A program made the position numbers and the translations under genes. Below the pieces are notes generated by a model that worked only from the letters and a program-made list of their open reading frames with translations, ran no database searches and had not been told where the DNA came from. From Novosphingobium sp. 9U (GTDB lineage Bacteria; Pseudomonadota; Alphaproteobacteria; Sphingomonadales; Sphingomonadaceae), in assembly GCF_902506425.1 (NCBI RefSeq), contig NZ_LR732469.1, forward strand, positions 1,615,001-1,679,000: a DNA stretch of 64,000 nucleotides, written 5' to 3'. How positions within the stretch are numbered: position 1 is the first letter of the stretch; each line of letters begins with the position of its first letter. Below are positions 55,967 through 63,969 of the stretch, piece after piece.

Positions 55967-57642
55967 GAGCTGCTACCTCCGCGTTGCGCCGCCATTTCGT
56001 CACGATCGGTCTGCGCTTGTGAGAGCAGTTCCGCTTCGTGCGCTCCCAGGCTGCGCAGCTCGATCTCGTCGGCTTCCAGCTCTGCGCGAAGGGCCTCGAT
56101 CTGAGCCTGCGCGCGGCGGCGGCGCTGGTCTATCTTGTCCTGCAGACGCGCGAACTCGCCTCGCCTGATCGCCTCTTCGCGCCGCAACCTGGCTTCCGCC
56201 GCGCGCCGCGCAGAGCCGGTCAGCGCGCCGTCTTCTCCAAGGTAAGGTTCTACCAGCGATATCCCGTCGCCGCTCATCACGAACTCGCGCACCTGGTTGG
56301 AATGCGCGATGCCGCGGGCCTTGAGCAAGTAGAGCTCGCGGTTGAACTCGCCATTCACTTCGCGGTTGAGCAGCAGCACCCAGGCGTCCATCAGCGAGGA
56401 CAGGCCGGCGTCGGTTTCGCTGACACGCTGGTCGTGTGCCAGGTGCGTGAACACGCCGGTGATGCCATGGCCCTTCAGATAATCGATCATGCGCAGCAGC
56501 ATGGACTGCACTTCGAGCTGCTCGCCGCTGTCGAGGAATGCCGAGATCGGATCGAGCACCACAAGCGACGGGCGGTACTTCTGCACCTCGCGCAGCATGA
56601 CGGCCAGGTGCATCTCCAGACTGTAGAACGTCGGACGCGCAGCGACGGTGCGCAGCAGGCCCGCATCGATACAGGGCTGCAGGTCGATGCCGATCGAGCG
56701 CATGTTGCGCACCGTCTGCGCTTCGGATTCCTCGAACGAAAAGTACAGCGCCCGCTCGCCTCGTGCACACGTCGACGATACGAATGCGGCCGCGATCGAG
56801 CTCTTGCCCGACCCGGCGACACCGCTCAGCAGGATCGAGCTGCCGCGGTGGAAGCCGCCGCCGCTGAGCATCGCGTCGAGATCTGCAATACCGGTGCTCA
56901 CCCGCTCGTCATGGACCTGGTGGCCCAGGCCCAGCGAGCTGACCGGCAGCACGCTGAAGCCGTCCTCGCCGATCAGGAACGGGTATTCGTTGGTGCCGTG
57001 CGCAGTACCGCGATACTTGACGATCCGAAGCCGCCGCGTGGAAACCTGGTTGTGGACGCGGTGATCGAGCAGGATCACGCAGTCGGAGACGTACTCCTCC
57101 AGCCCCTGCCGGGTCAGCGTGCCGTCGCCGCGCTCGCCGGTGATGACGGCGGTGAGGCCCTTCTCCTTCAGCCAATCGAACAGCCGGCGGATCTCGGCGC
57201 GCAGGATCGCCGGGTTCTGGAAAGCCGAGAACAGGCTCTCGATTGTGTCGAGCACGATCCGCTTGGCCCCAATTTCCGCCACCGCGAGTTCCAGGCGCAG
57301 GAACAGCCCTTCGAGATCGTAGTCGCCGACTTCGGCCAGCTCGGACGGATCGATGGCGATGTGCTCGATGTGGACCATCTTGCGCGCGATCAGATCGTCG
57401 AGCTCGAAGCCGAGCGAGGCCACGTTGTCGACGATGTCGCCGGGCCGCTCCTCGAAGGTGACGAATACGCCGGGCTCGTTCTCCTCGCGCGCGCCGTTGA
57501 CCAGGAACGTCGAGGCGAACAACGTCTTGCCGCAACCGGCCGAGCCGCACACGAGTGTTGGGCGCCCGCGCGGCAAGCCGCCGAGTGTCAGATCGTCGAA
57601 CCCGTCAATTCCCGTCCGCGCCTTCGCGATGCCGTCCGTCAC
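55963..57642 (-). CDS. kaiC: Circadian clock ATPase KaiC homologue
   Basis: A 559-residue double-RecA ATPase from a GTG start (TDGIAKARTGIDGFDDLT). CI: Walker A GSAGCGKT (33-40), catalytic Glu pair in VTFEERPGD (64-65). CII: Walker A GVAGSGKSS (about 274-282), Glu pair in FSFEESEAQ (304-305). The phosphosites aligned to cyanobacterial S431/T432 are Ser-Ser (415-416) in AGLSSLMDAW, so autophosphorylation is plausible. A charged helical C-terminal extension (about 475-559) resembles a coiled coil rather than the short KaiA-binding tail. It leads the kaiC-kaiB-kinase operon. Confidence 0.96.
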   Translation of the reverse strand: MTDGIAKARTGIDGFDDLTLGGLPRGRPTLVCGSAGCGKTLFASTFLVNGAREENEPGVFVTFEERPGDIVDNVASLGFELDDLIARKMVHIEHIAIDPSELAEVGDYDLEGLFLRLELAVAEIGAKRIVLDTIESLFSAFQNPAILRAEIRRLFDWLKEKGLTAVITGERGDGTLTRQGLEEYVSDCVILLDHRVHNQVSTRRLRIVKYRGTAHGTNEYPFLIGEDGFSVLPVSSLGLGHQVHDERVSTGIADLDAMLSGGGFHRGSSILLSGVAGSGKSSIAAAFVSSTCARGERALYFSFEESEAQTVRNMRSIGIDLQPCIDAGLLRTVAARPTFYSLEMHLAVMLREVQKYRPSLVVLDPISAFLDSGEQLEVQSMLLRMIDYLKGHGITGVFTHLAHDQRVSETDAGLSSLMDAWVLLLNREVNGEFNRELYLLKARGIAHSNQVREFVMSGDGISLVEPYLGEDGALTGSARRAAEARLRREEAIRRGEFARLQDKIDQRRRRAQAQIEALRAELEADEIELRSLGAHEAELLSQAQTDRDEMAAQRGGSSS

Positions 57643-57763
57643 GCTACCCCGCTGTGTGCCTTGTGCTCGCGATCGCGTTAAGCCCGCTCGCACCTCTCGG
57701 CAATCGCATTGGCACAATCATCCGGTCGGCGCGTCCGGCAATCGTTCCAGCAGCGCAGCGCTA

Positions 57764-57788
57764 AACTGCGCCGGGCCGCCGCGGTTCC
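57764..57788 (-). promoter_or_regulatory. EcfG-like promoter candidate for kaiC
   Basis: On the minus strand GGAAC (57788-57784), 16 bases, AGTT (57767-57764), one mismatch to GGAAC-N16-CGTT. It would give kaiC a leader of about 115 bases. Other GGAAC words nearby (at 57799-57795 and 57748-57744) lack a matching -10. Suggestive only. Confidence 0.4.
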
Positions 57789-57895
57789 AGCGTGTTCCGC
57801 ACGGACGATCATTTTCCCCCGGCGAGCAGCGCGACCTTGACGCGCCACCCGCCCTGCCCCGACTGTCGGGGCAAGATAAGGGAGAGACGATCGCC

Positions 57896-58324
57896 ATGAA
57901 CCCACCCCGGCCCAGGCCCAAGCTCGACCAGGAGAACCGTGCGTTCTGGACCGGTGGTGCAGAGGGCAAGCTGCTGATCGTGCACTGCCACGACTGCGGG
58001 CAATGGACGCACCCGCCCCGCATCCTGTGTCGCCACTGCCAGTCCGAGAACATCGCACCCGAAGCCGTCGCGGGCACGGGCGAGATCGACACTCTGACCG
58101 TCAATCACCAGCCCTGGGCCAAGGACCTGGAAGTCCCTTACGTGATCGCACGCGTCCGGCTCGACGGCGTGCCCGGCGTGTACCTCACCACCAACATCGT
58201 CGGCTCTCCGGTCGAGGACGTTCACTTCGACGACAAAGTCCGTGTCGTGTTCGAAGAACAGGACGGGATCTTCTATCCTCTGTTCGAAAAGCATGTCCCG
58301 AACACCGCCGAGGGGGTCGCCTGA
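57896..58324 (+). CDS. DUF35 / Zn-ribbon OB-fold protein (acyl-CoA binding partner)
   Basis: A 142-residue protein starting MNPPRPRPKLDQENRAFWTG. The N-terminal zinc ribbon is CHDC...CRHC (about residues 32-52); the OB-fold follows (GEIDTLTVNHQPWAKDLEVP, VYLTTNIVG). DUF35 proteins pair with thiolase-fold enzymes, for example in steroid side-chain retro-aldol cleavage (ChsH2-Ltp2). The thiolase-fold gene begins 2 bases after the stop, so this is such a pair. GGGAGAG precedes the ATG. Confidence 0.92.
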   Translation: MNPPRPRPKLDQENRAFWTGGAEGKLLIVHCHDCGQWTHPPRILCRHCQSENIAPEAVAGTGEIDTLTVNHQPWAKDLEVPYVIARVRLDGVPGVYLTTNIVGSPVEDVHFDDKVRVVFEEQDGIFYPLFEKHVPNTAEGVA

Positions 58325-58326
58325 CC

Positions 58327-59493
58327 ATGGCACGCGAAGCTTACATCACCGGCATCGGCCAGTCCGAAGTGGGCGTGCGCCTGCCGCGCCATCCGCTGCT
58401 GCTGACGCTCGACGCCGCGCGAGAGGCAATCGCCGATGCAGGCCTGACCTTCGACCAGATCGACGGCGTATTTTCATTCCCCGGCAAGGCGGCGGGCTAC
58501 CTCGCCTTTTCGCCGGTAGGCACCGACGACCTGATCGAAGCGCTCGGGATTAAGTCCAAGTGGCAGATGGGCGCCATGGAGCAGCCCGCGCAGCTCGCCG
58601 CGATCGCAATGGCCGCCTGGGCGGTGAAGGAAGGCATCTGCCGCCACGTGCTGTGCTTCCGCACCGTCTACGAAGCGGGCGGCATGGCCGATCCCGGCAC
58701 CTACATGGCCGGCATGAAGCAGGACACCGTCTCGGGCGCGTCGCAGTGGACCTCGCCATTCTGGGCGACTTCTGCGGCGTGCTGGACCGCGCAGTATGCC
58801 AACCGCCACGTCCACCGCTACGGGATGACGCGCGAGCAGCTTGGGCAGATCGCGATCAACGGCTCGAAGAACGCGATGCTCAACCCCCGCGCGCGGGCGA
58901 TCACCAAGGAAGAGCTGACGCTGGACAAGTACATGGACGCGCGGCTGATCTCGACCCCGCTGTGCCTCTATGACTGCGACCGCTTCTCCGACGCATCGAC
59001 GGTGATCATCGTATCGGCCGGCGACGCGCTGGACGAGATCAAGGCGACGCCGATCCGCATCGCCGCGAGCGCAGGCTCGGTGAACCGCTACTCCTGGGAC
59101 CAGGTCGAATGGCCCGCCGCCTACGAAACCGGCGCGGACCTTTGGACCCGCACCGACTATACCGTCGACGATGTCGACACGGTGCAGTTCTATGATGGCT
59201 TCGCGTTCCTGCCGATCACATGGTTGGAAGGCCTTGGCTTTGTCGGCAAGGGCGAAGGCGGCAAGTTCATCGAGGGCGGGCAACGTATCGCCCGCGACGG
59301 CGAGTTGCCGATGAACACGGCGGGCGGCCAGCTTGGAGCCGGGCGCCTGCACGGCTTCGGCTTCGCGCACGAGGCGGTGACGCAGTTGCGCGGCGTGGGC
59401 GGAGAGCGGCAGATCCCGGGCGATCCGAAGGTGGCGGTCGCGACCTCGGGCGGCGGGCCGCTCGCGGCGGCGCTGTTGCTGGCGAGGGATTGA
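58327..59493 (+). CDS. Thiolase-fold protein, catalytic Cys/His replaced
   Basis: A 388-residue protein of the SCP2/thiolase superfamily starting MAREAYITGIGQSEVGVRLP. The region where thiolases carry the nucleophilic Cys reads WQMGAMEQPAQLAAIAMAAW with no Cys, and the usual NxxGGxxxxGHPxG block reads NTAGGQLGAGRLHGFG, with the His position changed to Arg. It therefore is unlikely to be a standard thiolase; a lyase or retro-aldolase working with the DUF35 partner is more likely. The substrate is unknown. Confidence 0.85.
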   Translation: MAREAYITGIGQSEVGVRLPRHPLLLTLDAAREAIADAGLTFDQIDGVFSFPGKAAGYLAFSPVGTDDLIEALGIKSKWQMGAMEQPAQLAAIAMAAWAVKEGICRHVLCFRTVYEAGGMADPGTYMAGMKQDTVSGASQWTSPFWATSAACWTAQYANRHVHRYGMTREQLGQIAINGSKNAMLNPRARAITKEELTLDKYMDARLISTPLCLYDCDRFSDASTVIIVSAGDALDEIKATPIRIAASAGSVNRYSWDQVEWPAAYETGADLWTRTDYTVDDVDTVQFYDGFAFLPITWLEGLGFVGKGEGGKFIEGGQRIARDGELPMNTAGGQLGAGRLHGFGFAHEAVTQLRGVGGERQIPGDPKVAVATSGGGPLAAALLLARD

Positions 59494-59506
59494 GGCGAAC
59501 GAGCAG

Positions 59507-59656
59507 GCGAGATCCTCCCCTGCAAGGGAACGGGGACCGCCGCCGCAGGTGGTGGTGGAGGGGTTTAACCCCTTAAGGCAGGCAATCCGCTGACGGTGAC
59601 ACCCCTCCGTCACGCGCGATGCGCGCGCCACCTCCCCTTGCAGGGGAGGATCTCGC
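59507..59656. repeat. Intergenic inverted repeat (CTGCAAGGGGAGG family), copy 2
   Basis: Left arm 59507-59528 and right arm 59635-59656 are perfect 22-base reverse complements around 106 bases of repeat-like sequence. The arms match those of the element at 28398-28542. It fills nearly the entire convergent gap between the thiolase-fold gene and the acyltransferase gene. Confidence 0.85.
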
Positions 59657-59677
59657 AGCGGGAGCTGTGACCGGGCC

Positions 59678-60901
59678 TTAGGCCGGAGCCCCTTCCGAGT
59701 CCTCTCCGGGCGGGGTTTCGATGGGCGCCTGGGCCCGCTTGGCGGTGCGCTTCAAGCCGATCAGCGGGCGCAGCGGCCCGATCGCGCGACCTCCGAAGTA
59801 AAAGGCCAGCGAGCCGACGGCAGTGCCGGCTACCAGCACCGCAAACTCGACGAGCGGGTCCGGGTGGAGCGGACGCAGCCAGTATCCGATCACCAAGATC
59901 AGAGTCTGGTGGATGATGTAGAACGGGAACACTGCCTCGGCCAGCGTCGTGCGCCAGCGCCCTTCGCGGTTCCAGTACCGGTCGGCGATGCCGAACAGCG
60001 CGATGATCGCGCACCACGACTGGGTCGCACGCGCTACCCGAAATGGGTCCTGCCAAGCCTCATGGATGCGGACATCGGCGAGGAAGTGCCACTCGTATGC
60101 CGACACGCCGAGGTAGCCGAGGACGGCCAGCGCCGCTGCCAGCTTCCATTGGCGCGCGATCGCCAACCGCACCCCTTCGGACTTACGCAGCAGCACCCCG
60201 AACAGGAACATCGGCAGGTACGCCGCATGCGCGTGAAGGTCGTTGACGAGGTCGTGGTTGTCGGTCCAGCCGCCGGGCAACCGCCGCGCCAGGTAGATCC
60301 AGCCGATTCCCAGCGGCAGGAGCAGCCATCCCTCCAGCGCCCGCTCGCCCGTATCGTGCAGCCATGTCCTCACCCTGGCCGGCAGCAGCTTGAGAGCGAC
60401 GAGGACCAGCGTGTAGGCCAGCAAGTAGACCACGAACCACAAGTGCATCCAGCTCGGCACCATGACGCCGTCGAGGTTGCGGAAGGTGAAGTAGTCGTGC
60501 GCCAGGAACCACAAGTACGAGTGGTCGTAACCCTTGGCCATGGTCAGCCAGACCCACGGCTGTGGCGGCACGACGACCGCCATCCCGAACAGCAATGGGA
60601 TACCGAGCCGGGCCAGCCGGCCGCGCAGGAAGGCCGCGGTGCCGCTTGCGCGCGCAAGCACCGCGGCGCTGGCATACCCCGATATCGCGAACAGCAGCGA
60701 CAATCGCCAGGCATTGAGCGCCAGGAGCGGGTATGCCACCCACTCGTAGCTTCGCGCCGACTTCAACTCGTATGGCCAGGTCGAGAAGACCAGCCCGACA
60801 TGGTACAGGATCAGCAGCGCAAAGGCACCGATGCGCAGCCAGTCCATTCCATAGTGCCGGGACGAGAGTGGGCCGGCAGGCGTGGCATAATGGGCTGACA
60901 A
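59678..60901 (-). CDS. Acyltransferase family 3 membrane protein
   Basis: A 407-residue integral membrane protein with about ten hydrophobic segments. The start MSAHYATPAGPLSSRHYGMD-WLR and FALLILYHVGLVFSTWP (conserved His), the SGY and RGRLARLGIP stretches, WMHLWFVVYLLAY and FPFYIIHQTLILVIGYWL fit acyltransferase-3/MdoC-like enzymes, which acylate glycans or other envelope polymers. No glycan cluster is near, so the acceptor is unknown. Confidence 0.88.
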   Translation of the reverse strand: MSAHYATPAGPLSSRHYGMDWLRIGAFALLILYHVGLVFSTWPYELKSARSYEWVAYPLLALNAWRLSLLFAISGYASAAVLARASGTAAFLRGRLARLGIPLLFGMAVVVPPQPWVWLTMAKGYDHSYLWFLAHDYFTFRNLDGVMVPSWMHLWFVVYLLAYTLVLVALKLLPARVRTWLHDTGERALEGWLLLPLGIGWIYLARRLPGGWTDNHDLVNDLHAHAAYLPMFLFGVLLRKSEGVRLAIARQWKLAAALAVLGYLGVSAYEWHFLADVRIHEAWQDPFRVARATQSWCAIIALFGIADRYWNREGRWRTTLAEAVFPFYIIHQTLILVIGYWLRPLHPDPLVEFAVLVAGTAVGSLAFYFGGRAIGPLRPLIGLKRTAKRAQAPIETPPGEDSEGAPA

Positions 60902-61060
60902 TCGCGGCTCCGCTGCTGGGCTGCGCCGACGACGGGCCGCTCCGATGCTGGAACGGGGCTGCTAGCAGCGACCGTCCGGCGCTGGAATAGCGTTTCCGGC
61001 CAAGCGTGTGGAATGCGCCATGCCTGCAGCTAAACCTTAACCGGTGTGGCGGCCGCCTCT

Positions 61061-62335
61061 TCAGACCGCGAGCTTATGCTCTGTATCCACGCCCCAACTC
61101 GGGTATGCCCGCAGTCCGAATAGCAGGGCAGCGCTGAACAGCGTGACGACAAAGCCAGCCCACAGCAGCACCTCGTAGCTGCCCCAGGTGTCGTGGATCC
61201 ATCCGCCCAGGACGGGGCCAAGGCCGGAGCCGGCGGCGATCAGGCTGGCCATGGCACCGAAGATCGTGCCGAACTTGCGCATTCCGGTGTAGGCGGCGGT
61301 CAGGTAGCCGACCAGCTGCAGCTTGGTGCCGCCGGCATAGCCGTTGATCATCATGGCGATGACGATCACCGCCGTCGGTGCTCCCGGCCACAGCAGCAAC
61401 ACGAACGTCAGCGACGTTGCGGCGATCGTGATCCCGCCGACCCAGCGTGCGGGATATCGGTCCAGCAGCACGCCCGTCACCAGCTTGCCGGCAATGCCGA
61501 CGAACCCGGCAATACCGGCGTAAAGTGCAGCGGTAGTCCGATCGACGCCGACCTCCTCGAGTATCGGGATCTGGTGGACGACGAGCGCGATCGTCACCGT
61601 CATGATCACAAAGGTCGATATCGCGATCCGCCACAAGTCAGGGTTGCGCCATGCCTCGGCCACGCTCAGGCCGGGAACGTTCAGCAGCGGTGCTTTCGCG
61701 CTGGTGACCGGCTCGGCCAGACGCTTGCGCCGGCTGATGTCATAGCCGTCGCGCAGCCACGCCCCGCAAAGCAGCACGGCCAAGGCGCCCCAGCCCAGCC
61801 CCAGCCACACGTAGGCGCCGCGCCAGCCGAAAGCGTCGATCAGGTAGTTGGTCAGCGGCGGCGCAATCCCCTGCGCCAGCGCTGCCCCGGACAGGACCAG
61901 CCCCAACGCCAGCCCACGTCCCGCATCGAAGGTGCTGTTCACGGCCGCGGTCCAGACCGTCGACTTGGTGGCGAGCGCGGCCAGGGCATAGAGCGTCCAG
62001 ATCGCGAACCATTGGATCCGCGATCCGGTGAGCAGGCTGAGCGAGGCGATCACGCCCGCCATCAGGATGAGCCCCGGGATCGCCATCCGGCGCGTGCCCC
62101 ACTTGTCGATGAACACGCCGAACAGCGGCGAACCCAGGAAAGTCAGCACTGCCGTGATCGATACACCCGAGGAGACAAGCGTGCGGCTCCATCCGAATTC
62201 GCGGCTCAGCGGCTCGATGAACAGGCCGGTCGAGGAGGTGATCACGGACGTGAACGAAAACCCGATCGCCGCCGCCAGCATCATGCGCCAGTGCTTGCCG
62301 AATTCGCGCCGCGCACCCTCGTTCCAGACCGCCAA
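61061..62335 (-). CDS. Major facilitator superfamily transporter
   Basis: A 424-residue permease with about 12 hydrophobic segments in two six-helix halves separated near residues 195-215. The motif after TM2 reads GVFIDKWGTRRMAIPG (MFS motif A-like). It begins MAVWNEGARREFGKHWRMML. It resembles the monocarboxylate/oxalate-formate antiporter branch, but the substrate cannot be assigned. It stands alone. Confidence 0.9.
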   Translation of the reverse strand: MAVWNEGARREFGKHWRMMLAAAIGFSFTSVITSSTGLFIEPLSREFGWSRTLVSSGVSITAVLTFLGSPLFGVFIDKWGTRRMAIPGLILMAGVIASLSLLTGSRIQWFAIWTLYALAALATKSTVWTAAVNSTFDAGRGLALGLVLSGAALAQGIAPPLTNYLIDAFGWRGAYVWLGLGWGALAVLLCGAWLRDGYDISRRKRLAEPVTSAKAPLLNVPGLSVAEAWRNPDLWRIAISTFVIMTVTIALVVHQIPILEEVGVDRTTAALYAGIAGFVGIAGKLVTGVLLDRYPARWVGGITIAATSLTFVLLLWPGAPTAVIVIAMMINGYAGGTKLQLVGYLTAAYTGMRKFGTIFGAMASLIAAGSGLGPVLGGWIHDTWGSYEVLLWAGFVVTLFSAALLFGLRAYPSWGVDTEHKLAV

Positions 62336-62425
62336 ATCCCGCTCCTTGTTACCCGCGCTCTAGTCGGCGCGCGCAAAGGCTTACCCGGGATTTGTGCGAC
62401 TGCCAAATAGTCGCACTACGAAGAC

Positions 62426-62454
62426 GGGCGGAGCTGCATCGTGCAGCTCCGCCC
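62426..62454 (-). terminator. Perfect 13-bp hairpin downstream of the 62483 gene
   Basis: GGGCGGAGCTGCA (62426-62438) pairs perfectly with TGCAGCTCCGCCC (62442-62454) around TCG. It lies 28 bases after the stop of the low-complexity gene. On the minus strand only a weak T-run (GTCTTCG) follows. Confidence 0.6.
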
Positions 62455-62482
62455 GGTTGTGAGGATGAATCGGCAGCTTAGG

Positions 62483-62926
62483 TCAGGGTTGCGTCGCAGC
62501 GGCCTTTTCCTTCGGCGTCGTCACCTCATGATCCTTTGAGATCACCGGCTTCTCGCCCTGCTGCTTGTAGATCGACATCGAGTGCGAGACGTCCGCGCCG
62601 TTCTTGCTGGCATGGCTGCGAGACATGGACCGCGCACGCTCGTCGGCATCGCGCGCGGTTGCCGTGGTGCGCTGATTGGCCGAGTTCTGGTTGAGGGTAG
62701 CCGTGCCCTCGGTCGTCGCCGTGCCGCCGTTCGCAGCGCGTGCATCGCCCGTGCCGGAGACGCCGACGCTGTCGGGTGTGCCGGTCGCGCTGCCGCTAGT
62801 CGAGGCGGACACGTCACCGGTTGTCGGGGTGGAAGCCGAAGTGCTAGTGGTCGGCGCCTGCTGCGCCATTGCGGTGCCGGAAAGGCCTAATGCAAGCGCG
62901 GAGGCAGAAAGGATCAGTCTGTTCAT
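62483..62926 (-). CDS. Secreted low-complexity Ser/Thr/Ala protein 1, unknown
   Basis: A 147-residue protein with a signal peptide (MNRLILSASALALGLSGTAM-AQ). Residues about 22-90 are Ser/Thr/Gly/Ala-rich (STSASTPTTGDVSASTSGSA). The C-terminal part is charged (RDADERARSMSRSHASKNG) and ends KEKAAATQP. No known domain. First ATG at 62941 rejected in favour of Met6, which begins the signal peptide. It is one of three similar neighbours on the same strand and ends in a strong hairpin. Confidence 0.75.
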   Translation of the reverse strand: MNRLILSASALALGLSGTAMAQQAPTTSTSASTPTTGDVSASTSGSATGTPDSVGVSGTGDARAANGGTATTEGTATLNQNSANQRTTATARDADERARSMSRSHASKNGADVSHSMSIYKQQGEKPVISKDHEVTTPKEKAAATQP

Positions 62927-62959
62927 GGCGATGTCTCCCATCGACTTGTTATTGTAAAA

Positions 62960-63280
62960 TCAGCGGCCGGTTGCGGGTCGTTCGTCGATCACGATCGTGC
63001 AGCCTTTGTCATCCCGGGTCACGGTGACGGAGCGATGTCCGTCCGAAGACGTGGCGCTGCTCGAACTCGATTCACCGCTGCTGTGCGAAGAGGCCGACAC
63101 CGAGCTATGCGATGTGCCGAGGCCCGAGCTATGCACGGTTGCCGATGCGGTGCCCGCCTGCACCGCGCCGTCGTCTGCGACCCAGCTTTCCTGCCGTGTG
63201 CCATCGGCCCAATACTGGATCTTGTGGCACTGCCCGCTCGTGGACGCAGCGGCCGCGAGTATGAGCAAGAAGGTCGGCAT
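62960..63280 (-). CDS. Secreted Ser-rich protein 2, unknown
   Basis: A 106-residue protein with a short signal peptide (MPTFLLILAAAASTSG). The region KIQYWADGTRQESWVADDGA follows, then a Ser/His-rich stretch (about 45-80, HSSGLGTSHSSVSASSHSSG) and a conserved-looking end VTRDDKGCTIVIDERPA. Two Cys (about 18 and 94) could form a disulfide. GGGAGAG precedes the ATG. No family recognised. Confidence 0.7.
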   Translation of the reverse strand: MPTFLLILAAAASTSGQCHKIQYWADGTRQESWVADDGAVQAGTASATVHSSGLGTSHSSVSASSHSSGESSSSSATSSDGHRSVTVTRDDKGCTIVIDERPATGR

Positions 63281-63339
63281 GACCGCTCTCCCAGAGCTTG
63301 GGGACGGGTAGACCCCGTCCCCTGCCCTTCACCTCGCCG

Positions 63340-63795
63340 TTAGCGCGGCGTGGTCGTGCCGGTCGGCGCCGTGGGTGCCGTCGGGGTGGTCGAGTTGGCG
63401 GTCGCGTCCCCATAGACCTCACCGGTCGAGCCGTTCTTGTCGGTCGAGCCATAGGCATCGATCGAGGTAGAGGTCGACTGGTCACCAGTGCCGGTGGCCG
63501 ATCCGCCTGCATTCACGCCGCCGGTTGCGCGGTTACGGTCGGTGTAGATCGTGCCCGAACCATGCGTGCTGGCCGAGTTTGCTGCGTCCGAAGCCGCACC
63601 GCCCTGCGAGCCGCGCATTGAGTGGTTGCGATGCTTGCCGCGGGTCTGCGCACCTGCCGAAGCGCCGCCTGCAACCGAACCGTCCGGGGTGGACGCGCTC
63701 GCGCTGCCGGTTGCCGTGCCAGTCGTGTCCTGCGCCATTGCAGGAACCGCAGCGAGACCCAGGGCCGCTGCCGAAACAATAAGAAGCTTACGCAT
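63340..63795 (-). CDS. Secreted low-complexity Gly/Ser/Thr protein 3, unknown
   Basis: A 151-residue protein with a signal peptide (MRKLLIVSAAALGLAAVPAM-AQ). The mature part is Gly/Ser/Thr/Ala-rich with a basic patch (RGKHRNHSMRG) and a Pro/Thr tail (TTPTAPTAPTGTTTPR). Composition parallels the protein at 62483, suggesting a shared origin or role. No domain recognised. The 205 bases beyond it to the window end hold no gene I can support. Confidence 0.72.
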   Translation of the reverse strand: MRKLLIVSAAALGLAAVPAMAQDTTGTATGSASASTPDGSVAGGASAGAQTRGKHRNHSMRGSQGGAASDAANSASTHGSGTIYTDRNRATGGVNAGGSATGTGDQSTSTSIDAYGSTDKNGSTGEVYGDATANSTTPTAPTAPTGTTTPR

Positions 63796-63937
63796 GATAC
63801 TCTCCAAAGTTACGCCGCCTTATCCTTGGCGATCAGAGCCGCCTTCGTTGGCGACTGCGGAGAGTAAAGCGTCCGGCAGCTCTCTAAGTTCATGCACTCA
63901 TCGGGTACAAGCAACGGTTCGACCCCGTCTTTCACTC

Positions 63938-63969
63938 GGCTGAACGGAGTTGATCCTCCCCGTTCAGCC
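63938..63969. repeat. Inverted repeat near the window edge
   Basis: GGCTGAACGG (63938-63947) pairs perfectly with CCGTTCAGCC (63960-63969), loop 12. The flanking CTGAGCGGGCT resembles another intergenic repeat. It could also be the terminator of a gene beyond the window. Confidence 0.5.

Noticed and set aside
63918..63936. tRNA T-loop-like GGTTCGACCCC
   Set aside because: No acceptor, D or anticodon stems can be built around it.
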